This document shows, in pieces, positions 35,268 to 43,970 of a DNA stretch of 64,000 bases. The first letter of the stretch is position 1. The number at the start of each line of letters is the position of its first letter. Source of the stretch: an uncultured Barnesiella sp. GTDB taxonomy: Bacteria; Bacteroidota; Bacteroidia; Bacteroidales; Barnesiellaceae. The stretch covers positions 1 through 64,000 of the forward strand of contig CALUFO010000013.1 in NCBI GenBank assembly GCA_944320015.1, given 5' to 3'. The notes under the pieces are model-generated. The model was given only the letters and a program-made list of their open reading frames with translations, was not told where the DNA came from and ran no database searches. Both the position numbers and the translations under genes were made by a program.

Positions 35268-36506
35268 TTATGGATAGAGGTAATATTTACGCGAAAGCTC
35301 TTTGAAGGCTTCCACATCTTTATACCAATAGTCTTTGATATCGTCGAAACGGTAGTTTTTGGAGAATCGTTTCCGTATTTGGTCGCTGCCGCAAACTTTG
35401 TCGAACATATCGAACCGGGCTTTGTTCTCTTCGCTGAAAGCCGGTTTGTCGGGGTACATGGCGGCCAATTCTTGCAAGATGTAGAATTGCACTTCCGAAA
35501 GCCGTGCCGTTTTGTAATCCATGATGTGTACCTGTACTCCTTGCAGGTGTTCGCCTTTGCCGAAGGCGTAGAAGGGTTTGAGGTGCATCGGGCGGAATTT
35601 GAGTCCCGGCAAGTTCAAGGCGTTCATGCGGGCGGTCAACTTTTCGGCGTCGATCCATTGGGCGGCAAACATTTGGAACGGAATGGTGTATCCTACGCCT
35701 ATCGAGAGATAGGGCAATTCTCCCACAATACCCGACAGGGGATAGAAATAGGCCGAGTGGGGGTGCGGAATGTGCGGTGAGGAGGGTATCCATTGCAATC
35801 CGGTTTGAGTATAGTCCATGTTGCGTTTCCAGTGTTTCATGGGGACTACCGTGAGTTTGCAGTTTTTGGCGAGCATATTCTCTCCGATGAGCATTTGCGC
35901 CAGTTCGCCGCAAGTGAGCCCATAGACATATGGAATCTTGAATTGGCTCACAAACGAGGTGTAACCGTCTTCGACCAAGTTGCCTTCTACCTTTTCCCCG
36001 CCGATAGGATTGGGTCGGTCGAGAACGACAAACTCTATCCCGTTTTCGGCTGCGGCTTCCATAGCGACTCCCATCGTGCTGATATAGGTAAACGAGCGGC
36101 AGCCTATGTCTTGAATGTCATAGACAAGCACGTCGATGTCTTTGAGCATTTCGGGGGTGGGTTTCCGGGTTTTCCCATAGAGGGAGTAGACGGGGAGCCC
36201 CGTCGAGGGGTCGGTCGAGTTGTCTACCTTATCGCCGGCGTGTACATCGCCTCGGACACCATGTTCGGGGCCGTAGAGGGCGACCAGATTGACATTGGGC
36301 GCCTCGAACAGAATATCGATAGTCGATTTCAGGGAATTGTCCACGCCGGTAGGATTGGTAATAAGACCTACTCTTTTACCTTCCAATATTTTGAAATTAT
36401 CGGCTTTCAGAACTTCGATTCCTGTCATTATTTTTTGTGCGTTTAACGATACGGCAAACGTTGCAATAAAGCACAAAATTATATACTTTTTCAATTTCAT
36501 AGACAT
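35268..36506 (-). CDS. namZ: DUF1343 protein, putative exo-beta-N-acetylmuramidase (NamZ-like)
   Basis: This 412-residue protein has a signal peptide (about 1-23, ending SLNAQ). The DUF1343 core shows GLITNPTGVD (about 47-56), ALYGPEHGVRGD (about 75-86, with a conserved Glu80), VYDIQDIGCRSFTYISTM and FVVLDRPNPIGG. Characterised members (NamZ, family GH171) release MurNAc from the non-reducing end of peptide-free peptidoglycan fragments. An exported enzyme of this type next to an AmpG-like permease and the MurNAc kinase/MurQ genes fits a salvage pathway. It starts 10 bp after the AmpG-like stop and ends 22 bp before the oxidoreductase gene. Activity is inferred from family. Confidence 0.85.
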   Translation of the reverse strand: MSMKLKKYIILCFIATFAVSLNAQKIMTGIEVLKADNFKILEGKRVGLITNPTGVDNSLKSTIDILFEAPNVNLVALYGPEHGVRGDVHAGDKVDNSTDPSTGLPVYSLYGKTRKPTPEMLKDIDVLVYDIQDIGCRSFTYISTMGVAMEAAAENGIEFVVLDRPNPIGGEKVEGNLVEDGYTSFVSQFKIPYVYGLTCGELAQMLIGENMLAKNCKLTVVPMKHWKRNMDYTQTGLQWIPSSPHIPHPHSAYFYPLSGIVGELPYLSIGVGYTIPFQMFAAQWIDAEKLTARMNALNLPGLKFRPMHLKPFYAFGKGEHLQGVQVHIMDYKTARLSEVQFYILQELAAMYPDKPAFSEENKARFDMFDKVCGSDQIRKRFSKNYRFDDIKDYWYKDVEAFKELSRKYYLYP

Positions 36507-36516
36507 TTCTTTTGTG

Positions 36517-38382
36517 TTATTTTGTTTCTATTTCTTTTTCTTCATTCTCTTTTTTCCCGTAATTGGGGTCTATTTTGATAAAGGCACATACGGCGATGGT
36601 GGCGGCGCAGCAAATCATTACCCAGTAGAAGAAATGTTTGTAGCCGATGAGCTCTTGCAGCCAGCCGGCGGCCATACCCGGCAACATCATGCCCAAAGCC
36701 ATAAAGGCCGTACAGATAGCATAGTGGGCGGTTTTGTGCTCGCCGTCGGAGAAGTAGATGAGGTAGAGCATGTAGGCCGTGAAGCCAAATCCGTAACCAA
36801 ACTGTTCGATGAAGACACAGAGGTTGATGATAAAGAAGCTCTCGGGCTGATAGTAACTGAGGTAAACAAACGTAATACAGGTGAGCGAGATGCTCCAAGC
36901 CATAGGCCAAAGCCATTTTTTAAGCCCGCCTTTGGCCGCTACGATTCCACCTATGATTCCACCTATCGTCAATCCCAGAATACCTATCGTGCCATATACC
37001 AATCCCACTTGTCCCGTGGTGAGGCCTAAGCCTCCCAATTCCCGGGGATCGAGCAAGAAGGGGTTGATGAGTTTCACCAGTTGGGCTTCGGGCAGGCGGT
37101 AGAGCAACATGAAGAGGACGGCCACCCATACTTGTTTCTTTTGGAAGAAGGTGACGAAGGTGGCGAAGAACTCTTTGAATATGTTCGAGGCCGTGGCTTC
37201 ACATACCGCCTTGTCCGATTTTGGTTTGGGTAATATGTATTTGTGATACAGGCAAATGGCTATGAAGAACCCGGCCAGTACAAAGAAGGTAATCGACCAA
37301 GCCAGCGAGATGTTTCCCGATGTCGATTCGAACGAGGCCGACGAGGCCTCTTTCAGTTTCGGGTCTACCTGTATGGTGATGTAGGCGGGTTTGTTCCAGT
37401 TTTCGGACGTAAATTCAAATCGGTCGCCTTGCGTGAGGAATATACTTTGGTCGCCTGTTTTGTGTACGGTGTTGAGCACTACCTTTTCACCGGGTTCGGG
37501 TTGTTGCGAGAGGCAAACTTTTATCACTCCGATATTGCCGGTGAGTTGGTGTTGGGTCCTTTCCCGGTCTTCGCCGAAGGTGTCTTTGATGAATTGCTCG
37601 AATTTGCTGAGCTGTTTGTCGGCGGTCGCCTCGGGGCTGCTTTGGGCGGAGGCGGTTTCGGGAACGGCGAAGCCGTTGGCGATGTTCTGCTGTTTAACCC
37701 ATGCGTTTATCGAGTCGACTTGGGCGGGGTTGGCCGTGGTGCCGATTTCGAGTACCGAAGGCGAGGCCACGAAGTGCATCTCGTCGTTGTTGCTGTCGGT
37801 CACATAGTCGGTCGAGGGAAGCGTGATTTCACTGGCATACTGCGGGCCCGCTTTCACTTCGAGCGAGAGGGGGGTAAGTCCCGTGTTCGATTCGAGCAGT
37901 CCGGCGAGAATCACCAGTAAACCTTGTCCTGCGATGGTAGCCACACGGTAGAAAGTGCTACGGATACCCACATACATGGCTTGGTCGTGGGTGTCGAGAG
38001 CCAGCATATAGAATCCGTCGGCGGCTATATCGTGTGTGGCCGAGCTGAATCCTACCAGCCAGAAGATGGCCAGCGTTATTTGGAAAAAGTGCGGGGCTGG
38101 TATCGTAAAGGCAATACCGGCCAGACCGGCTCCGACCAACATCTGCATGGAGACTACCCACCAACGTTTGGTTTTTAGCAGGTCGATAAAGGGGCTCCAG
38201 AAGGGTTTGATAACCCACGGCAGATAGAGCCAACTGGTGTAAAGGGCTATATCGGTGTTCGATATTCCCAGCCGTTTATACATGATGACCGAGATAGTCA
38301 TCACGGCTACATAGGGCAATCCCTGCGCGAAATAAAGCGTGGGAATCCAAGCCCAAGGCGATCTCTTTTTTTGCGAATTCAT
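36517..38382 (-). CDS. AmpG-like MFS permease with large periplasmic insertion
   Basis: This 621-residue MFS protein has AmpG/AT-1-like landmarks: WIPTLYFAQGLPYVAV at the N-terminus, ATHDIAADGFYMLAL near 115-129, and ample membrane segments in both halves. Between the membrane span ending near residue 165 and the next beginning near 358 is a soluble stretch of about 190 residues, rich in Ser, Thr and acidic residues, which should face the periplasm. E. coli AmpG (about 490 residues) lacks it. AmpG proteins import GlcNAc-anhydroMurNAc (muro)peptides. The flanking NamZ-like and SpoIID-like genes support import of murein fragments. The added domain may be a binding domain or link to a partner (inference). 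Confidence 0.82.
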   Translation of the reverse strand: MNSQKKRSPWAWIPTLYFAQGLPYVAVMTISVIMYKRLGISNTDIALYTSWLYLPWVIKPFWSPFIDLLKTKRWWVVSMQMLVGAGLAGIAFTIPAPHFFQITLAIFWLVGFSSATHDIAADGFYMLALDTHDQAMYVGIRSTFYRVATIAGQGLLVILAGLLESNTGLTPLSLEVKAGPQYASEITLPSTDYVTDSNNDEMHFVASPSVLEIGTTANPAQVDSINAWVKQQNIANGFAVPETASAQSSPEATADKQLSKFEQFIKDTFGEDRERTQHQLTGNIGVIKVCLSQQPEPGEKVVLNTVHKTGDQSIFLTQGDRFEFTSENWNKPAYITIQVDPKLKEASSASFESTSGNISLAWSITFFVLAGFFIAICLYHKYILPKPKSDKAVCEATASNIFKEFFATFVTFFQKKQVWVAVLFMLLYRLPEAQLVKLINPFLLDPRELGGLGLTTGQVGLVYGTIGILGLTIGGIIGGIVAAKGGLKKWLWPMAWSISLTCITFVYLSYYQPESFFIINLCVFIEQFGYGFGFTAYMLYLIYFSDGEHKTAHYAICTAFMALGMMLPGMAAGWLQELIGYKHFFYWVMICCAATIAVCAFIKIDPNYGKKENEEKEIETK

Positions 38383-38392
38383 GGTTTATATT

Positions 38393-39697
38393 TTAATATA
38401 GTTTTTCTATGGTTGCTCCTACAAAATAGTGCAGGAGGATTTCCCGGTAGGAGAATCCTTGTTCTCCCATGACGGCGGCGCCTATCTGGCATAGCCCCAC
38501 GCCGTGACCCCAACCGGCGCCCCGCAGGACAAACCGTTGCGGTATGCCGTCGATGAGATCTTGGTGCTCTACGACAAAAGCCGAACTGTACAAATGCGAA
38601 GGCGACAGGGTGCGGCGTATTTCCAGTTCCTTGCCGATGGTGAGGGTTTGCCGGGTGCCTATGATTTGCAGCCGTATCAACCGTCCTGAACGCCCCCGCT
38701 CGATAGGTTTCAGTTCGACAATTTCTCCAAAATCGATGCCCGACTTTTCCCGGATAAGAGCCGCTAATTCCTGTTGGGTATAGCTCACTGTCCAGCGGTA
38801 AAAATCGGTAGTTTCTTGGTCGTAGTTGTTGAGTACTTGCGACAGGATATTTTTGTCGGTGGTATTGCAGAAAGCCTCGGGCGAGGCGTATATCCAAGCG
38901 CGGGCTTCCTCTTCGTTTCTCAAATCGGGGAAATCGCTTTCTTCCCGGCTGTCGCGCAACGGTATTAAATAGGGGTGGTTGATGTTTTCCCAGCAAGTGG
39001 AAAATTCCTCGACTACACCGCCGCAGCATTTCGAGAACCGGGCGTCGCAAATCTTTTTGTCATAGGAGAGTATTTCGCCCCGTGTCGCATCTATGGCGCG
39101 CGCCACGATTTCGGTGCTGGCTCGGGTAATGCCTTGATAACGTTGACAATGGTCGTCGGCACACACATCGAAATGGTCGTGGTCTTCACGGTCGTACCAA
39201 CGAATGAGTTCTTGGTCGGTGCGTATGAGCGACTCGGGTTTCGCTCCTTTCAACGCTTTGTTCTTTTGTATTTGAGCCAGCAGCCAGCTGCGGGAGATGA
39301 CAGCGTGCGATTTGAGTAGTTCGAGCGAGGCGGTGGCGCTCATCTCCGAGGATATAACGCTCAACAGATACTCTTCGATACTCAATTCGTTGATGGCGGT
39401 GATGCGGTCGCCCTCGACAATCAGTTTCAGGGCGCCCTTGAACACTTGGTCTTCCTTCCGTTCCCAATGGAACTTTACGCCTATGGTCACGCCTTTGAGG
39501 CAAAACGAGTTTTCCTCGCATTGCGGGACGAAGAGAAGGGAATCGTATTTGTGTCCTTTCCAACAGATGAGCCCCTGTTCGAGGTGTGCCTCCTGTTCTC
39601 CTTCGACCGGTTGCCCGTCGTGTAGATAGATTCCCTTGAAAGCGAAATCTATCTTTTCTTCCGACATGATCCCTACGGTTACCGATGGCTCTTTCAT
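38393..39697 (-). CDS. SpoIID/LytB-domain protein (putative lytic transglycosylase), no signal peptide
   Basis: This 434-residue protein has a SpoIID domain in the middle (about 105-330): ELSIEEYLLSVISSEMSATASLELLKSHAVISRSWLL contains the conserved Ser-Glu-Met with the expected catalytic Glu. CADDHCQRYQG and FSKCCGGVVEEFSTCWEN resemble metal- or substrate-binding loops, and GWGHGVGLCQIGA lies near the C-terminus. SpoIID enzymes cleave peptide-free glycan strands. The N-terminus (MKEPSVTVGIMSEEK) is hydrophilic with no signal peptide or membrane anchor, so a cytoplasmic location is suggested, which is odd for a murein enzyme. It is tightly packed, 6 bp after the DUF4922 stop and 10 bp before the AmpG-like start. 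Confidence 0.82.
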   Translation of the reverse strand: MKEPSVTVGIMSEEKIDFAFKGIYLHDGQPVEGEQEAHLEQGLICWKGHKYDSLLFVPQCEENSFCLKGVTIGVKFHWERKEDQVFKGALKLIVEGDRITAINELSIEEYLLSVISSEMSATASLELLKSHAVISRSWLLAQIQKNKALKGAKPESLIRTDQELIRWYDREDHDHFDVCADDHCQRYQGITRASTEIVARAIDATRGEILSYDKKICDARFSKCCGGVVEEFSTCWENINHPYLIPLRDSREESDFPDLRNEEEARAWIYASPEAFCNTTDKNILSQVLNNYDQETTDFYRWTVSYTQQELAALIREKSGIDFGEIVELKPIERGRSGRLIRLQIIGTRQTLTIGKELEIRRTLSPSHLYSSAFVVEHQDLIDGIPQRFVLRGAGWGHGVGLCQIGAAVMGEQGFSYREILLHYFVGATIEKLY

Positions 39698-39703
39698 AGG
39701 TGG

Positions 39704-40633
39704 TTATTTAAGTTTTTCTATGATTTGGTACATCTTTTCCCGCCCGAGGCAGACTTCCGATAGAATCTTTTCGAGGTGAGCGGCTTCGATTTTTTCGAAA
39801 TCTTTTTCGAGGGGAGTGATGAATACGCCTCCCATGTCGACCGAAGCCGGGCTGAGCAGGATATTCTCGTCGCCTTCGGCGAAGTAGCACGAGGGGCGAT
39901 GTTGGGCTCTCGGGAAGATGCAGGCGAGCCATTTTCCATCTTCATACCAAGTCAGCAGGTTTATCATAGGCTCGGTCTCGTCTTCTTTCCGGTCGAGTGC
40001 GTGGTAGAGCGACCCGAACAGTTCCTCGGCGTCGTCGGCTTTTTCGGCCTCGATTAGGAAAAATGGGCATATATAGTCCTCTACTTGGCTCAGACGAGCC
40101 GATGCTTCGCTGCGTATGGGTATGTAGCGGCATCGCTTTATCGCCTGTTCGAGCGGCAGAAATCCTTTGTTGCCGGCTTGGAAATGGGCGTGGTCGGGTG
40201 CCGAAGCCCCGCATTTAGGGCCATTATAAAACAGCACATAATCGTGGGCGGCCTGTGCCAGTCGCAACATGTCGCCGAACCGCTTCTCGATGAGTTGCGG
40301 CACATGCTCGTTCACCGGGATTGTGAAGTGCTCGGGGAAAATAGGGAAGGGGTTGATGAGCCATGTGTAGTCGCCGGCCGGGAGCCCTTCTTGCACGTCG
40401 GGACGGTTGTCGGCACACAGGAAGCATTTGCGCTCTTTCAACGATTTTGTGTCTACTTTGGCCGCCGACGAGACGATACGAGCCGGGTTGAACTGTACCT
40501 TTACGGTACAGTCGCCCAGTATTATCTCTTTTACTCGCACCGATTCCAGCGCTTTATAATTGTTACGGGCCGACTCCCATACGGCGAGTTGACCGGACAA
40601 CAGTTGTTTGGCTTGTTCCGATGTTACACTCAT
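39704..40633 (-). CDS. DUF4922 HIT-like nucleotidyl phosphorylase/transferase
   Basis: This 309-residue soluble protein has a CFLC motif (70-73) and, at about 147-153, DHAHFQA, the HxHxQ signature of the HIT/GalT superfamily (His148, His150, Gln152). PFPIFPEHFTIPVNEH upstream is also typical of GDP-galactose/GDP-glucose phosphorylase-like members. These use a covalent nucleotidyl-His intermediate to phosphorylate or transfer nucleotides on sugar nucleotides. Its job in a murein-salvage operon is unclear; handling of sugar-1-phosphates or activated sugars is an option. It is followed by the SpoIID-like gene after 6 bp and preceded by a GT2 gene after 5 bp. Confidence 0.75.
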   Translation of the reverse strand: MSVTSEQAKQLLSGQLAVWESARNNYKALESVRVKEIILGDCTVKVQFNPARIVSSAAKVDTKSLKERKCFLCADNRPDVQEGLPAGDYTWLINPFPIFPEHFTIPVNEHVPQLIEKRFGDMLRLAQAAHDYVLFYNGPKCGASAPDHAHFQAGNKGFLPLEQAIKRCRYIPIRSEASARLSQVEDYICPFFLIEAEKADDAEELFGSLYHALDRKEDETEPMINLLTWYEDGKWLACIFPRAQHRPSCYFAEGDENILLSPASVDMGGVFITPLEKDFEKIEAAHLEKILSEVCLGREKMYQIIEKLK

Positions 40634-40638
40634 AGGAA

Positions 40639-42096
40639 TTATTTTTTATTCATGGCCACACGGGCTTGCAATTCCCATGTGCGAATGCGGTCTTTGTATA
40701 AATTGTTGGCGTTCATCTTTTCGATACTCAGCGAAGCATCGGAGTTGTCGTCCCAGCGACGGCACAGATATACGACATCGTAGATACGTCCTATTTGATA
40801 GTGGCGAGAGATGTTCAATCCCAAAGCATAGTCTTCGCCATAGCTTGTGTTGGGCACTTTCACTTGCCGCAGCAGTGGCGTGTAGAAGGCTCGGGGCGCG
40901 CCCAGTCCGTTGATGCGGAGGGCGTTGTTGCGCCCGTTCTCGGGGGTCCACTCTTTGTGGTCGATGATGCCCGGGGCAATCATGTTCATGTTGAAATCGG
41001 TCATCATGTAGGTGCCTACCACCATACCGCAATTTTGTTCATAGAAGGCGTTGACCATGGTTTGCAACGTGTTTTCGCTGCTATATACGTCGTCGCTGTC
41101 GAGTTGTACGGCAAATTTACCGCATTGGGGGTGATGCACGCCCATGTTCCAGCAGCCACCTATTCCCAAATCGTTCCGCTCGGGGATAATGTGGATTACC
41201 CGCTTGTCGTGGGCAAATTTATCGATGGCTTCGGTAGTTCCGTCGGTCGAATGGTTGTCGATGACGATAAGGTTGAACTTGAAATCGGTTTTTTGTTTTA
41301 GAACCGATTCGATGGCGTCGGCGATGGTGCGTACCCGATTGCGCACGGGGATAATGACCGATGCTTCGTATTCGAAGTCGCCTTTGTCGAATTCTATTTT
41401 TTCGAACTTCGGTTCGAGGTATCCGCCAATCTCTTTCAAGTGTTCGGTACAGGCGGCTTCCATTTCGATTTGTACGCCTCGGTTTTTGGGGTCTACATAG
41501 TCGAATATCTTTTCTCCGCTTTTGCGGGTGTCGTTTTCAACCTCTGAATAGAGATATTCGTTCATGTGTACCAATGATGTTTTTTGTGATAATTTCAGAC
41601 GAAGGTCATAAAGTCCGGCAAATTGGTAATCGGCTTTCATGCGCGCGGCGGCGTCTTTGAGCGCGGTGGCGTTGAAAAGCAGCAGCGAGCCGAAGTTGAA
41701 GTCGTCACGCAGACTACCGTATTGGTAGTCGATGACCGGTGCTTTTTGTTGTGCGCCGTCGACAACATGGTAGGAGTCGGCATATACCATGCCGGCTTGT
41801 GAGTCTTCGGCGATATGAACCATGCGTTCGAGGGCGAAGTATCCTATTTCGAGCGTTGTGTATTTGGTGTAGAGCAGTGTGAAGTCGGCATTGCTATGAG
41901 CGGCCAGCAAGTGCATGGTGGCCGATGCGTTGAGGGCAGAGATATGCAGCATTTGACACCCGTCGATTGGGGTATCGTTTTTTTCTGTGGAGAGAAGATA
42001 GATATTTTTTACATACTCACAGGCTTGAAGCCCTTTGAGGGTTTCTGCGACTTGTTCCTTGCTCGAAAAAGGAATGAAACAGTTGATTGTTTGCAT
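40639..42096 (-). CDS. Family 2 glycosyltransferase with N-terminal degenerate GT-A-like half
   Basis: In this 485-residue cytoplasmic protein the catalytic GT2 domain lies in the second half: [20 protein letters not shown] (about 245-264), [10 protein letters not shown] (about 278-287), and the DxD-type QLDSDDVY (331-338). The first 240 residues also start with a GT-A-like beta strand ([19 protein letters not shown]) and contain [10 protein letters not shown], but lack a clear acidic active-site pair, so they look like a degenerate tandem copy. There is no membrane segment. A biosynthetic transferase inside a salvage operon is unexpected. It may decorate surface glycans made from recycled sugar. 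It starts 17 bp after the metallophosphoesterase-PQQ gene. Confidence 0.8.
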   Translation of the reverse strand: MQTINCFIPFSSKEQVAETLKGLQACEYVKNIYLLSTEKNDTPIDGCQMLHISALNASATMHLLAAHSNADFTLLYTKYTTLEIGYFALERMVHIAEDSQAGMVYADSYHVVDGAQQKAPVIDYQYGSLRDDFNFGSLLLFNATALKDAAARMKADYQFAGLYDLRLKLSQKTSLVHMNEYLYSEVENDTRKSGEKIFDYVDPKNRGVQIEMEAACTEHLKEIGGYLEPKFEKIEFDKGDFEYEASVIIPVRNRVRTIADAIESVLKQKTDFKFNLIVIDNHSTDGTTEAIDKFAHDKRVIHIIPERNDLGIGGCWNMGVHHPQCGKFAVQLDSDDVYSSENTLQTMVNAFYEQNCGMVVGTYMMTDFNMNMIAPGIIDHKEWTPENGRNNALRINGLGAPRAFYTPLLRQVKVPNTSYGEDYALGLNISRHYQIGRIYDVVYLCRRWDDNSDASLSIEKMNANNLYKDRIRTWELQARVAMNKK

Positions 42097-42113
42097 AGTG
42101 AAGATTATTATGT

Positions 42114-43967
42114 TTATTTATAATCGATTGTTAATAGGCCTATTTCGCCACCGGTGGCGGTAAACAGGCATTTGTTTTTGGATAGGGGGACAAGGGTGCT
42201 GATGAGTGAGTTGCCCACCTTGTGCTTCCATAGCACTTTGCCGGTGAGGGCGTCGAGCCCAAACATCAATCCGTTTTTGGTACTGCCAAATACGACCCCC
42301 TCTTTCTCTACCGGCATGGAGGGGGCATGTTCGTATCCGAATCCTACATTCGACGCCCATATCTTTTGGGGAGTTTCCGATGTGGCGGAGTAGCAAACCA
42401 CGCTGTCGTTCATGGTTTTGCTGTAAATGCGTTGCTGGTCTTCCGAGAGGCCTACGGTTTCTCTGACCATCGACTCTCCGGTGCGCCAAATGGTCTTTCC
42501 CGATTGGGAGTCGATGGCGGTGAGCATTCTTTCGGGGTCGGCGATGAAAACTTTCCCGTTGGCGGCTACGGGCCATACGGCTGCCGCCGAATAGAATTTG
42601 CCCGGTTTCCCGTCGTGCCATATCCATTTTTCGGCGCCGCTATCCTTGTCGAGGGCATAGAGGTTTTTGTCCCAAGCCCCGAAGATGACAAGGTTGTCAT
42701 AGATAAGCGGCTTGGTCTCGATATAGCCGTCTACTTGGTCGTAGCACCATATTACTTTGCCCGATTGGGTGTCGATAGCTCTGAAACAATGGTCGCTGCC
42801 ACCGATGTAGGCTATTCCGTGCTGTATGGCGACGGCACCCAGAACGGGGGCTTCGGTTTTTATTTTCCAACGCAATTGCCCATTCGACGGGTCTATGCCG
42901 TATATGTTCATGTCGGCCGACCCGAATACAACGGCGTTCTCGTCGACAGCTGGGGTTCCTATAATGCGCATTTTCGATTGAAAGCTCCATAGTTTCTCTC
43001 CATTGGCCAGCGAATAGCAGGAGAGTGCGCCCGAGTCGTCGCCCACATAGACTTTCCCGTTTCGGCAAGCGGGCGACGAGAATATTTCGTATCCGCTTCG
43101 CACGAGCCATTGCGCTTTTACTTGTGGGTATTCGTTATTGACCGAATAGTCGGGGCGGGGGTAGCCGGCGTTGCTCTCGGGGAAACTTTTGCCGGTAAGG
43201 GGGTATGCTCCCCGGCGAACAGGGTTCCCCCCTATTTTGTGCTCATACACGATGATAGAGTCGGGAGTTACTTCGCATAGCGAGTATCCGCCTACTGGCT
43301 CCTTGGCTCGCAGGTTTGAGCGGCACAGCATACCGGGAATGCCGTCGTATTGCAATTGCATGTACCGGTGATAATGCCCTCCCATCACGAGCTTGATGTT
43401 GTAGGGGCGCAGGGCGTCGGTCACTTCGTACCAGTTGTCTATGTCGCCCGGTTGGAGCGGATAGTGGGTGACGAAAATCACGGGCTGCTCTTTCCCGGCT
43501 TGGGCGAGATTCTCTTTTATCCAGTCGATGTCCTGCGGAGCCACATGCCCGTCGGCCATGCGAATGATAGGCCCCGAGTTGACTCCCAAGAATAGAATGC
43601 CTCCGTGTTCGAAACGGAATCGTTCGCTCCCGAACACATGGGCAAAATCGGTTACCCCCGATTCGCTCCATTTTGTTTCATGGTTGCCGGGGACGATGTA
43701 ATATTTGACGGTGAGCTTGTCGAGTAACGATTTCACGACTTCCATAGACCGGCGGTCGCCGATGTTGGTGATGTCGCCCGATATGATTGCAAATTCGATT
43801 CCCGCAGTTTGGTTGATTTGTTCCACCGACCTTGCCAAATCGTTATAGGGCACGGGGTTCCCGGCCGTGATGTGAATGTCGGTGAGGAAGGCAAATTTGA
43901 AATTTGCGGCTAAACTGCCGGTAATGACGAGCAGTAAAAACGAGAGGGACAAACAGACTTTTTTCAT
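42114..43967 (-). CDS. Exported metallophosphoesterase fused to PQQ/BamB-like propeller
   Basis: This 617-residue protein has a signal peptide (about 1-20). The N-terminal calcineurin-like phosphoesterase (about 22-260) shows [41 protein letters not shown] and MGGHYHRY, a full set of metal-ligand motifs. The C-terminal part (about 290-617) is a PQQ-type beta-propeller with repeats such as [24 protein letters not shown] and [24 protein letters not shown], lacking obvious quinone-binding residues. The fusion should work in the periplasm or on the surface. It may hydrolyse phosphodiesters on murein-linked or teichoic-type polymers (inference). The gene is 3 bp downstream of the amidase/golvesin gene and begins the chain of closely spaced genes. 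Confidence 0.82.
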   Translation of the reverse strand: MKKVCLSLSFLLLVITGSLAANFKFAFLTDIHITAGNPVPYNDLARSVEQINQTAGIEFAIISGDITNIGDRRSMEVVKSLLDKLTVKYYIVPGNHETKWSESGVTDFAHVFGSERFRFEHGGILFLGVNSGPIIRMADGHVAPQDIDWIKENLAQAGKEQPVIFVTHYPLQPGDIDNWYEVTDALRPYNIKLVMGGHYHRYMQLQYDGIPGMLCRSNLRAKEPVGGYSLCEVTPDSIIVYEHKIGGNPVRRGAYPLTGKSFPESNAGYPRPDYSVNNEYPQVKAQWLVRSGYEIFSSPACRNGKVYVGDDSGALSCYSLANGEKLWSFQSKMRIIGTPAVDENAVVFGSADMNIYGIDPSNGQLRWKIKTEAPVLGAVAIQHGIAYIGGSDHCFRAIDTQSGKVIWCYDQVDGYIETKPLIYDNLVIFGAWDKNLYALDKDSGAEKWIWHDGKPGKFYSAAAVWPVAANGKVFIADPERMLTAIDSQSGKTIWRTGESMVRETVGLSEDQQRIYSKTMNDSVVCYSATSETPQKIWASNVGFGYEHAPSMPVEKEGVVFGSTKNGLMFGLDALTGKVLWKHKVGNSLISTLVPLSKNKCLFTATGGEIGLLTIDYK

Positions 43968-43970
43968 GGG

